Below, one piece after another: positions 1 to 7,572 of a DNA stretch of 47,561 bases; position 1 is the stretch's first letter; each line of letters starts with the position of its first letter. Position numbers and translations under genes: made by a program. Under the pieces are notes generated by a model, which was given only the letters and a program-made list of their open reading frames with translations, did no database searches and was not told the origin of the DNA. The DNA comes from Photorhabdus bodei (lineage in GTDB: Bacteria > Pseudomonadota > Gammaproteobacteria > Enterobacterales > Enterobacteriaceae), in the NCBI RefSeq assembly GCF_003287735.1, contig NZ_NSCM01000024.1, positions 1 through 47,561 of the forward strand, written 5' to 3'.

Positions 1-57
1 TGAAATAAACTCATGAATAGAAATGCCTTTTTGGAATTGAATCTGATTTTTAGCCAT
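1..57 (-). CDS. IS1595-type transposase, N-terminus only (runs off window)
   Basis: Nineteen codons are visible, beginning MAKNQIQFQKGIS, before the window edge. This opening matches what I know of IS1595/ISXO2-family transposases, which start with a short segment before a zinc ribbon and a DDE-type catalytic domain. The start at 57 has GGAGG about 9 nt upstream; an in-frame ATG at 63 is too close to that site. The DNA at about 98-124 that follows upstream probably contains the element's end, inserted into the IS982 remnant next door. Only the N-terminus is seen, so the family call is moderate. Confidence 0.55.
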   Translation of the reverse strand, partial: MAKNQIQFQKGISIHEFIS

Positions 58-123
58 TTTCATTTACCTCCACACAGACTTATTTTAAGTATACGCCTAT
101 GGGAGCTGAATTTAAGTGATAAT

Positions 124-811
124 CAGGATATTTTTTAGCTGGTCAACAACCGTTTCATCAGAAAACGCCTTCTTAACATCAGCTTATCCCAGAGTGATAA
201 TGCTTTTGCTTTCATATTGCGACGGCTATTTGTGATTAAGATGAGTCCTTCTGCTTCCAAATCATTACACAGGGCTTGCGATACATAGCCTTTGTCACCA
301 TACAAATGCCCCGTTATCCCTTTCACTAACGCTTTGACAGGGCTGCGGTCATCGGTATTTCCTGACATCAACTTAACGGCCAACAGTTCGCCACAATCAT
401 TGATAACCAAACGAAGCTTAAAGCCATAAAACCATCCTGTACTCGCTGTGCCATACCTTCAAATACCCTATGCCGGGGAATACGAAGGTTGTGACAAACC
501 GCAATTTTGGTTGAGTCAATAAAAGCGATCCCGGCTGTCTTAGCCTTGCGAGTGGAAAGAAAGGCACAACTGACCAGCTCTGGAACATCTTGATGAAGAT
601 ATTTTCTAACATATTGAAGATAAAACGTTTTGAAATCCCGATGGTGGCTCATATGAAATAAAATCAGGATCGTCATCACTTCACTGAGTGAAAGGGAAGC
701 CTGCCGATAACGTTTGAGTAATCCGTTTTCAATTAACTGTTGATGCCAAAGAGGCATAAATTTTTGGCAAAAATCATCGACGCCGCAGTAAAGTTCTTCT
801 AAATTAACCAT
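124..811 (-). pseudogene. IS982-family transposase, degenerate
   Basis: Read from ATG at 811 (MVNLEELYCGVDDF) this is an IS982-type DDE transposase, which would move its element by cut and paste. Recognisable blocks are FIDSTKIAVCHN around the first catalytic Asp, SGNTDDRSPV, and YGDKGYVSQ. It is broken at several points. About 16 residues are missing before the FIDST block. A frameshift near 415-425 moves the reading frame between the two halves. A second frameshift near 155 precedes DQLKNI. The reading then ends at about 124-130, where unrelated sequence leading to the IS1595-type gene begins. I infer that the IS1595-type element landed in an already dying IS982. Confidence 0.75.
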
Positions 812-909
812 GCCTGAGGATCTCCACGATAATGTTTGCTTTAACAAAAACTTTGATCGTGCCTCAGGCACTTAGTTCCTTTATTAAGCGAAGCTCACGT
901 TATTTACTA

Positions 910-941
910 TTGACAATATGTAAAGATGTGCATATCTTTAC
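910..941 (+). promoter_or_regulatory. Promoter with palindromic operator for the AbrB/PIN operon
   Basis: TTGACA at 910-915 is a perfect -35 and TATCTT at 933-938 lies 17 bp downstream as -10. Overlapping them is a near-perfect palindrome at 920-941, GTAAAGAT-6 nt-ATCTTTAC. A further GTAAAGA half site sits at about 954-960, just before the ribosome site AGAGG. Type II antitoxins usually repress their own operon, so this is the likely autoregulatory operator. Confidence 0.7.
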
Positions 942-969
942 TTTTTACATTTAGTAAAGAGGTGCTTGT

Positions 970-1191
970 ATGCCAATAGTTAGCCAGAAAAGGCAGGTAA
1001 CGTTACCGCTTGAGCAATGTTCGATTGCCGGCATTCAGCCAGGTGATGAGTATGAGAGTTTCGTCAGCCGAAAAGGCGTCATCTCAATTGTCACAAAGCG
1101 CAGAGGGGCCGCGAAGGGGATATTAAAGGGTATCCTGGTCGATCACCAAGTGAGTGAAGAAGAATCACTTGAGAGTGCCATACACAAATGA
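970..1191 (+). CDS. AbrB/SpoVT-like antitoxin
   Basis: This 73-residue protein has the swapped-hairpin AbrB pattern at its N-terminus (VSQKRQVTLPLEQC...GIQPGDEYESF...GVISI), a DNA-binding fold typical of VapB/MazE-type antitoxins. The acidic C-terminal tail (VSEEESLESAIHK) would be the part that wraps the toxin. AGAGG lies 8 nt before the ATG. It overlaps the PIN gene by 4 nt (ATGA), the usual coupling in toxin-antitoxin operons. The operator palindrome upstream fits autorepression. It appears intact. Confidence 0.8.
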   Translation: MPIVSQKRQVTLPLEQCSIAGIQPGDEYESFVSRKGVISIVTKRRGAAKGILKGILVDHQVSEEESLESAIHK

Positions 1192-1622
1192 TTGCGGTAG
1201 ATACAAATGTTGTTCTCAGATATCTTCTGCAAGATGACGCGAGCCAGTCTCAAAAGGCCAATGCACTTTTTGAAAGCAAGCAAAAAATCTTGATCACAGA
1301 TGTGGTCTTAGTCGAGACAATTTGGACATTGAGAGGCAAGCGTTACTTGCTACCTAAAGAGGCGCTGATAGAAGTGTTGCACAGGCTCATTGAAGAGCCT
1401 AATGTTGTCTTCGAAGATGGTCATGCGCTCTGGTGTGCGTTGGATGACTACATCAATGCCAAACCGATTAAATGCGGCGGCAAGACTAAGCAGGCCGACT
1501 TTGCGGATGCATTGATAGTGAATAAGTCTCAGCGGTATGGCATAAAAAACAAAAAATCGGTTTCGCCGCTTTATACATTTGATAAAGCCGCCTTGGAGAT
1601 CGATGGTACAGAAGAGCCTTAA
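1188..1622 (+). CDS. PIN-domain toxin ribonuclease (VapC-like)
   Basis: The protein is 144 residues long, the usual size for a single PIN domain. It starts IAVDTNVVLRYLL with the first catalytic Asp at residue 5. A conserved Glu follows in LVETIWTL (about residue 44), then Asp residues in ADFADALI (about 107-110) and YTFDKAAL. These are the acidic metal-binding residues of PIN nucleases, which as free toxins cut RNA, often initiator tRNA or rRNA. It is translationally coupled to the antitoxin through ATGA and followed by a strong terminator. No damage is visible, so the pair is probably functional. Confidence 0.85.
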   Translation: MIAVDTNVVLRYLLQDDASQSQKANALFESKQKILITDVVLVETIWTLRGKRYLLPKEALIEVLHRLIEEPNVVFEDGHALWCALDDYINAKPIKCGGKTKQADFADALIVNKSQRYGIKNKKSVSPLYTFDKAALEIDGTEEP

Positions 1623-1660
1623 AGGAAAGGCGTTATGCTGGAGTTAGCTAACGCCCTTAA

Positions 1661-1687
1661 AATCCACGCGGTTGCGTGGATTTTTTT
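1661..1687 (+). terminator. Intrinsic terminator after the PIN toxin gene
   Basis: A 9-bp perfect stem (AATCCACGC / GCGTGGATT) with a GGTT loop at 1661-1682 is followed by a run of T. A second hairpin, GGCGTTA...TAACGCC at 1628-1654, precedes it. Confidence 0.85.
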
Positions 1688-1690
1688 ATT

Positions 1691-2121
1691 TTATTCTTGT
1701 GATTTTTCCAGCAATTGCACTCGAACATTAATGACTCGTCCATCAGGAATGTCGCATAACTCACCATCATTGTAATAAACGACTTCTCCGTCACTATTAA
1801 TACTCTTAACACGCCTAGATTCACAAACCCAAATCAGGTTTAACCCGTTGCTGTTTGCCGGGACGATAGTACCGCCGTGAATTCCCCATGCCCCATCTTT
1901 AGCAAAACCATTGCAGCCGCTGATACGATATTTCCCTGTCTCTATCCGCTTGACCGTCACCCCTTCCGCTTCGCGAGTTAACTGGTAAGTTCCGTCTGAG
2001 TGAATATCTACCACTGGACTGGAGACTTTAAGGTTGCCATTAGTATCCGGCTTGGCGTTGCTTGTTGACCAGACTTTATACCACGGATTCCATTTATTGA
2101 TGTTACCGTCACCATCTTTAC
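1691..2121 (-). pseudogene. Phage tail-fibre gene, C-terminal piece (split by IS element)
   Basis: In the frame that reads NINKWNPWYKVWST near 2095 this is the distal part of a phage tail fibre. It resembles the tip of the fibre at 18267-19565: both have KPDTNG, a YPDGT/HSDGT turn, GWGVHGG/AWGIHGG, and an end reading GE(L/P)CDIPD. The N-terminal half of the same gene lies at 3686-4395 on the far side of an IS200/IS605-type element. The present open frame begins inside the IS (tnpA start at 2350), so any product would be a TnpA-fibre chimera and not a working fibre. Confidence 0.8.
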
Positions 2122-2164
2122 CTCCAAAGGGTACTCCCGCCGACATCAGACGGGAGGGGAAGTT

Positions 2165-2350
2165 GGACGGACTTGAAAAGCTCTCTTTAAGTTCCGCGCC
2201 GAAGTCACGGCAGATTTCACCTGCATACTGATGAAAGGCTGCATGGTGTCGCTCGCCAAGGATCTTTCTACGGTATTTGGTCACAAACACAAGATGTACA
2301 TGCAAAAGAAAAGCGGCATGTCGTGAACGATTAATGTTGTATTTTTGCAC
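2165..2350 (-). pseudogene. tnpA: IS200/IS605 TnpA (Y1 transposase), truncated
   Basis: About 56 residues remain, starting MQKYNINRSRHAAFLLHVH and running through VTKYRRKILGERHH to FGAELKE. A complete Y1 transposase has about 130-150 residues, with an internal HUH metal site and a C-terminal catalytic tyrosine. Both of those are gone: after AELKE the reading passes straight into the element's left-end hairpin and then into the fibre gene. The deletion is internal to the element, because the left end itself is still present. This copy cannot mobilise itself. Confidence 0.8.
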
Positions 2351-2402
2351 TGAAGTTAGCCGAAGGCACAGTAAAATAGAGAATAAACCGACTACACACT
2401 GA

Positions 2403-3634
2403 ATGATAATGCTAATCCTGAAGGCCTACAAGTTCAGACTAGAGCCAACTGAAAAACAGTCGCAGCGTTTGCGGCGGTTATGCGGGTGTGCTCGTTTTGT
2501 CTGGAATGACGGACTTGAGGTAACAAAACACATTCTGGATTCCGGCGGAAAACTTCCCTCCGCGTTTGAACTAAACCGCATGCTCACGGGGTGGAAAAAA
2601 ACACCGGAATGCGCCTTCTTACAGGAAGCTTACACCGATAACCTTCAACAAAAACTTAAAGACTTACATGGAGCATGGAGGCGTTGCTTCGATAAAACAC
2701 TGGCAGCGAAAGCGCCTGTACGGAAACGAAAAAATGACGGCAGGGATTCAATCCGGTTCGTCAATTTTAAAAAATATTGTCTCCTTGAAAATCGCAGAGT
2801 CAGGCTTCCTTCCGGGCTCGGATGGATAAAGTTCCGGCAATCGCAGGAGGTGAACGGCAAAATCAAAAATGCCACGATCAGCCAGTCAGCGGGTCAGTGG
2901 TATGTGTCGTTTCAAGTCGAGATAGAAGCCGCTGAGCCACACCACGAATCAACAACCATGGTGGGTCTGGATGCAGGGATATCAAAACTGGCGACGCTCT
3001 CAGACGGTACGATATACGAACCCGTCAACAGTTTTAAAACCCGCCAGCGCAAACTGGCGAAACTCCAGAGACAGTTAAGCCGCAAAGTTAAGTTCAGCGC
3101 CAACCGGCAGAAACAGAGCGAAAAATTCAGCGTCTGCATTCGCGCATCGCCAATATCCGGCGCGATTACCTTCATAAGACCACCACGAAAATAAGCAAAA
3201 ACCACGCGATGATCGTGATTGAAGATTTGAAGGTCGGTAACATGTCGAAGTCAGCGAAAGGCACGGCAGAACAGCCCGGAAGGAACGTTGGGGCTAAATC
3301 AGGCTTAAATCGCGCGATACTGGATCAGGGCTGGTATGAAATGCGCCGTCAGCTAGAATATAAGCAGCGCTGGCGCGGCGGTCAGGTACTGGCAGTCCCT
3401 CCGGCATACACCAGCCAGCGGTGCGCATATTGCGGTCATACAGCCAAAGAGAACCGCTTGTCGCAGAGTAAATTCGTGTGCCAGGTGTGTGGATATACCG
3501 CAAACGCGGATGTAAACGGCGCTCGTAACATTTTAGCGGCAGGGCATGCCGTGCTTGCCTGTGGAGGGACGGAGCAGTCAGGCCGCCCGTTGAAGCAGGA
3601 ACCAGACGCAGAGCAATCAGCCGTCGCCCACTAA
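2403..3634 (+). pseudogene. tnpB: IS605 TnpB (OrfB) RNA-guided nuclease, frameshifted
   Basis: The first part (2403 to about 3115) reads LILKAYKFRLEPTEKQ, the usual TnpB opening, through the first RuvC motif GLDAGISKLA. A 1-nt deletion near 3117 shifts the frame; in the next frame the protein continues RKIQRLHSRIANIRRDYLHK into MIVIEDLKV (second RuvC acidic residue). It goes on through a zinc ribbon (CAYCG...CQVCG) to [14 protein letters not shown] (third RuvC acidic residue). All catalytic residues survive in the DNA but in two frames. TnpB proteins are RNA-guided DNA endonucleases that help the element persist. An ATG at 2409 is an equally likely start. Confidence 0.85.
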
Positions 3635-3685
3635 CGGGGATCCCCCTCTTGAGTCACGAAGTGCGAAAGTGGGGGAGGATGTCAA

Positions 3686-4395
3686 TATGCGTTCTATAGT
3701 GTAATTCGCTCTTCTGCACATATGAGGAGTGAATCATCAGCTCATAACCCTTAAAGGTCCTATATCCTTCTGAAAATCTCATTCCTGGTCCATATACACC
3801 TGGACCGTTTAGTCCTGTTGGTTGGATAGCCAAAATATGTCGAATTCTGAGGAATATTATCAAAATTATCGATTGTAGAAGCGGTATTATTCCCAACAAC
3901 AACCGGCTTTGTACTAATCACTTCTAAACCGAGATTTTCCACAAATGCTTTTTTATCAGGAATGTCTGCACCATTTTGATCTTTTGCCAATCGGTTATTA
4001 GCATTATCATTTACATCAGAAACTAGCTTCTGTGTTACCGCTAGGGTATTACTGTTGCCGGTTTTATCTGTGAGCTGAGTAACACCTTTTTGTGTTAATG
4101 AGGCATTTGGTACTTCGATGGCAATTTTTTGTTCTAACGCGCCATTTAATTGGGCAGCAAGTTTAACTATATCCCCATCGTCCAAAACATCATTGCCGGA
4201 ATATGTCGCGATAAAATTAGCCACAACAGATGCTATTGTTGACGACTGACGTAATATCTTATTGAGCAAGTGAACAGTAATATCATCTGGTGGAAATCCA
4301 GTCTTTAAATCTGGGATTTGTTCATATTCTTCTTGACTCACTATATTAGCATCATTACCAATAGAAAAAGCTTTAAAATCATTTTTAGAACTCGT
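3686..4395 (-). pseudogene. Phage tail-fibre gene, N-terminal piece (start lost, frameshifted, IS-interrupted)
   Basis: From 4395 the frame reads SSKNDFKAFSIGNDANIVSQ, the same opening as the other fibre genes here, then the shared module LLNKILRQSSTIASVVANFIAT...DVLDDG...ASLTQKGV.QLTD...TLAVTQKL. Three lesions are visible. The start codon is ACG instead of ATG, although the ribosome site GGAGGG is intact. A 4-bp tandem duplication (TTGGTTGG at 3818-3825, plus strand) shifts the frame so that PTGLNGPGVYGPGMRF is read from a different frame. The gene is then cut by the IS at 3685. GTG at 4341 is the only remaining in-frame start. Confidence 0.8.
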
Positions 4396-4490
4396 ACACC
4401 CTCCAAAATAAAATAATATTATTTTAATTTAACCACCGTAAAAATCATTCCCCACAATTCACTTCAATCATAGTCTAGCTTAGAAAAACA
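4396..4490 (-). promoter_or_regulatory. Conserved fibre-gene upstream block (copy 1)
   Basis: TAGTCTAG at 4471-4478 (plus strand), about 76 bp upstream of the fibre start, followed by TTAGAAAAACAATAATG, recurs upstream of the four other fibre loci in the window at 76-92 bp. On the coding strand it reads CTAGACTATGATTG, so a -10-like TATGAT falls inside it. I infer a shared promoter or regulator site. Confidence 0.5.
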
Positions 4491-4499
4491 ATAATGGAA

Positions 4500-5113
4500 C
4501 ATTCTTACAACTTAAATTACCAATTATTTTTATAATTGATAGCAATAAAAATTAAACTCCCTAAAACCAGACATATATTAAAATCATTTCTGTCCAATAT
4601 ATGAAAGAATGACTCTTTTCCATCCATTTCATCTCGAAAATATTTATAACAACATTTACTTTCCAAGAATAAATAAAATTAACCATGCAACAAAATGTTT
4701 TAACCAAGAAGTTAATATAATTGATCGTAATTTTCACTTGTAATTATTAATTTACAATAAATATGAAACAAAATAAATCGACAAATAATTAATAATAAAA
4801 CGCATTATTAGAAAATAAAAAATAAACAGCCGGATAATATAATGTAAGATTATTCAATAAAAACAACCTAAAGCACAAATTTTATTGTAATGGACTTTAC
4901 ATACTACATTTTTACACTATTATTAAAAGATTAGATATATATTTTTACCTATTGATTAAGATATTCTCGTTTTTCAGGAACATATGCTTATCACATAAAT
5001 AAAGCCCTATGTTATTGATATAAAATAAATTATAGTTTCTGAATCTGGAGCTCATTTTGAGTAAAGAATGAAAATCAATTACTTATCTAATAAATCCATA
5101 AAGGAAAACAACC
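4500..5113. other. AT-rich intergenic DNA, no gene seen
   Basis: About 600 bp with many stops in all frames and very low GC. It leads into the ribosome site AAAGGAAAA before 5114. I see no RNA gene or convincing promoter; its length and composition resemble the spacer before the paralogous gene at 6434. Confidence 0.5.
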
Positions 5114-5920
5114 ATGAAAGATATATTAACAAATTCTGATCATAAAATTAAAGATGTTCAAGAGTGGATAGTATACGTTAAACACAGAGGAGAAAGATAT
5201 TCTAAAACGCAGTCACATTCAGATAATATTTTTACTCATTTCTTAGAAATTGAGAATCTTTCTGATATACAAAGTCCAGCCAGTGTGGCAGCGACAAATA
5301 AATACACACTATTCGCCAAGAAATCGGCCACATCAAATAAATACCCAGTCAGTGTCACCGAGGGGCTGCAAACTATCATTAACTTATGTCGAGTGGCCTC
5401 AGGTTATGACCCGCAGGAACCAGAAGGTAATGGCAATGCGCAGAAATTCATAGCATTCACAGAAGAAATAGAAAAGGTTCCCTTTCTCTCTTTACTATGG
5501 GCAGATACCAATACGATTACTCAACAAAGTCATGACACAGATGTCTTGATCGATTCTTTTGTTGAAGCCTTTCAAGGGTTATCTCCTCAGGATAAAATTA
5601 CCATTAAGGTTTATTTGAAAAAGTTGATTAATACCGCTTTATCATATGCCGATCAAAAGGAAAAAAAATCCAATCTGGTACAATATGCTCTGACTAAAAC
5701 CCCAAATGGGGTGTCACTCTTGCTCTATTCTTCTATATTGATAATACAGAAATTAGATAACAAGGGTACTATTAAATTCACCTCTCATTATAATCTTTGC
5801 CAGGCAGAATATAATCTCAGCCAGAAAACGTGGGAAATAGTAAAATCTGTATTCGAGAAAGAGGATAAGATAACCACAGAATATTTAATTGATTGTATGA
5901 CAACCAAAATGAAAGCATAA
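5114..5920 (+). CDS. Unrecognised protein, paralogue of 6434-7276
   Basis: I do not recognise this 268-residue family. It has no signal peptide and no membrane segment. It aligns along its length with the next gene: shared blocks include VQEWI/AQEWIEH, DIQSPASVAAT, SVTEGLQT.IN.CR..SGY.P, VPFLSLL, SHDTDVLIDSF, ALSYA and a closing SHY.L.QAEYNL. AAGGA lies before the ATG. Both genes stand alone in long AT-rich spacers and start after a similar leader (TAATAAATC then purine-rich RBS). The context and composition suggest horizontally acquired accessory genes; a role as a secreted or host-directed factor is possible but only a guess. Confidence 0.75.
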   Translation: MKDILTNSDHKIKDVQEWIVYVKHRGERYSKTQSHSDNIFTHFLEIENLSDIQSPASVAATNKYTLFAKKSATSNKYPVSVTEGLQTIINLCRVASGYDPQEPEGNGNAQKFIAFTEEIEKVPFLSLLWADTNTITQQSHDTDVLIDSFVEAFQGLSPQDKITIKVYLKKLINTALSYADQKEKKSNLVQYALTKTPNGVSLLLYSSILIIQKLDNKGTIKFTSHYNLCQAEYNLSQKTWEIVKSVFEKEDKITTEYLIDCMTTKMKA

Positions 5921-6433
5921 ACTGAAAACTCTCTGTAAGTAGATTAATTGATTTATATCAACAATATTATTACCAATATGTGCTAAGATTATTCTAATCA
6001 TAGTTATTTAATAAAATTATTAAATTCAATAAAAATAGAATATAAAAGAATATAACATACGATCAGAATATATAAAAATGAATTATCTTAAAATGTGAAT
6101 TTTACATCGATAAATTTTAAAAACCGTATTTTAATGCTAATATGGAAATATCACATAAAAAACCATTTATCTGTGAGGAATAAGTTAAATTGCATACCCT
6201 TAATATTTGATAGTGAAAAATATTCACTTATGGATATACTTAGTTCGCACAAAAATACATTTAACATTTATTAACAAAATTTAAAAAATTACCAAACTAA
6301 AAAAACAGTAATATTAAGTACATGATTATCGATTTATCTCACTGTTAAAAATAGGGTTCAACATTGTTCCCTACTTTCAACAGTACCCTAACATTCAATA
6401 CCTAACTTAATAAATCTATTAAGGATAAAAATC
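5921..6433. other. AT-rich spacer between the two paralogues
   Basis: About 510 bp with no open frame of note. The last 40 bp (TAATAAATCTATTAAGGA before ATG) match the leader of the upstream paralogue, so the duplicated unit probably included its own upstream region. Confidence 0.5.
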
Positions 6434-7276
6434 ATGGAAAATATCTTAAATAATCCTGATTATGCAGTCAAAAAAGCCCAAGAATGGATAGAACATATTG
6501 AAAAAGGAGGAACAAGATTCCTTAAAGATTGGGAGCGTTCAGGCAATATTACTATGGATTATCCTGAGGCCGGAGATTATTCCGATGTACAGAGCCCGGC
6601 TAATGGCGCAGCTACAGGGGATTATACACAGCTTGAAAAAGATTCTTCCACATCATCTAGAAACCCACTAAGCATTACCGAAGGCTTGCAAACTGTTATT
6701 AATATGTGCCGTGCGGTCTCAGGCTATAATCCTTTAGATCCTCAAGGCCAAGGCAATAAAAAGAATTTCTTCTCATTTACCTCAGAATTATCTGGCGTTC
6801 CATTCCTTTCCTTACTGTCAACCAGCGTACAAAATGTTATTCAAAAAAGCCATAATGCAGATGTTTTAATCAACTCTTTCCTGGAAAACTTCTTAGGATT
6901 ATCTAGTCAGGAAAGAGAGCAGATGAAAACCCCACTGAGACAACTGGCTATCGCTGCATTATCCTATGCAGGCAGGAGACAAACTCAATCCAATTTCGTT
7001 CAAAGTGTTCTTGCTACATCACCAAGAGGTGGCGTGTCATTCTTCTTATATTGGTCTGAGTTTTCAATCGTCGCTTACGAAGATGATAAAGGTCTTATCG
7101 AATTCAAATCTCATTACTTCCTGCCACAAGCAGAATATAACCTAAGGTACGAATCTTGGGTAAATGTAAGGCCAGCATTCGAGAAAGCACAGAAGGTATC
7201 ATTAGAAGATTGGATTGATAGTATGACCACTCGGAGAAAGCAAGGAAGTAATGTAAGAGCGCTTTGTATAGAATAA
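6434..7276 (+). CDS. Unrecognised protein, paralogue of 5114-5920
   Basis: This protein has 280 residues, begins MENILNNPDYAVKKAQEWI and is soluble by inspection. It shares the full-length pattern of its upstream neighbour, with SPANGAATGDYTQLEKDSS, LSITEGLQTVINMCRAVSGY, VPFLSLLST, SHNADVLINSFLENFLGLS and SHYFLPQAEYNL as the clearest blocks. The paralogue has a slightly shorter C-terminus. The ribosome site is AAGGAT, 10 nt before the ATG. It is monocistronic and followed by a GGTGTC...GACACC inverted repeat at about 7300-7325. No function can be assigned. Being kept as two intact diverged copies argues that both are under selection. Confidence 0.75.
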   Translation: MENILNNPDYAVKKAQEWIEHIEKGGTRFLKDWERSGNITMDYPEAGDYSDVQSPANGAATGDYTQLEKDSSTSSRNPLSITEGLQTVINMCRAVSGYNPLDPQGQGNKKNFFSFTSELSGVPFLSLLSTSVQNVIQKSHNADVLINSFLENFLGLSSQEREQMKTPLRQLAIAALSYAGRRQTQSNFVQSVLATSPRGGVSFFLYWSEFSIVAYEDDKGLIEFKSHYFLPQAEYNLRYESWVNVRPAFEKAQKVSLEDWIDSMTTRRKQGSNVRALCIE

Positions 7277-7351
7277 TGTGGTGAAATAACCCCAAAATGG
7301 TGTCTGCAAAAACGTCGTGGACACCATAAGTTTCATATGTGATGAGGGCGT

Positions 7352-7552
7352 TCAGAATCCCTCACGTTCTTGTACTGGCGGTTGGTCACGTTCTGTCAAG
7401 AAATCTGCCGTAACACCAGGACCATCAAACCAACTATCACAAGACTCACCAGCCATATCAACCTGCCTCACACCTTCGGAAAAACCACAACTTTGGAAAA
7501 TTGAATTGCTTGCTTGAGAACGGTTACTTTTAAATACCATTGCTTTCTCCAT
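7352..7552 (-). pseudogene. VapB-type antitoxin, decayed
   Basis: The 66-residue frame starts MEKAMVFKSNRSQA and ends SWFDGPGVTADFLTERDQP.. with EREGF, both ends typical of VapB (VagC-like) antitoxins. The middle is damaged: after SQA a 4-nt insertion moves the frame (IQFSKVVVF is readable in another frame), a compensating 1-nt loss brings it back at SEGVRQVDM, and about 17 residues before SCDSWFDG are missing. Downstream, ATGAAACTTATG at 7336-7325 may be the first codons of a vanished vapC. It is probably not functional. Confidence 0.55.
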
Positions 7553-7572
7553 GAAATCCGCCTTAATAGGGA

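Larger units (their letters stand above)
2122..3685. mobile_element. IS200/IS605-family element, defective
   Basis: Divergent tnpA (minus) and tnpB (plus) genes identify the family. The left end follows TTTAC at 2117-2121 and begins with a hairpin CTCCCG...CGGGAG at 2134-2156. The right end has GGGGATCCCC and a CCCCC/GGGGG hairpin and finishes with TCAA at 3682-3685. TTAC-type left and TCAA-type right cleavage sites are established for IS608-like members. There is no target duplication, as expected for this single-strand transposition mechanism. Joining 2121 to 3686 restores the interrupted fibre frame exactly, which supports both ends to the base. Confidence 0.85.

Noticed and set aside
2645..2875. 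76-codon minus-strand frame inside tnpB
   Set aside because: It overlaps the recognisable TnpB protein and has no ribosome site or known motif.
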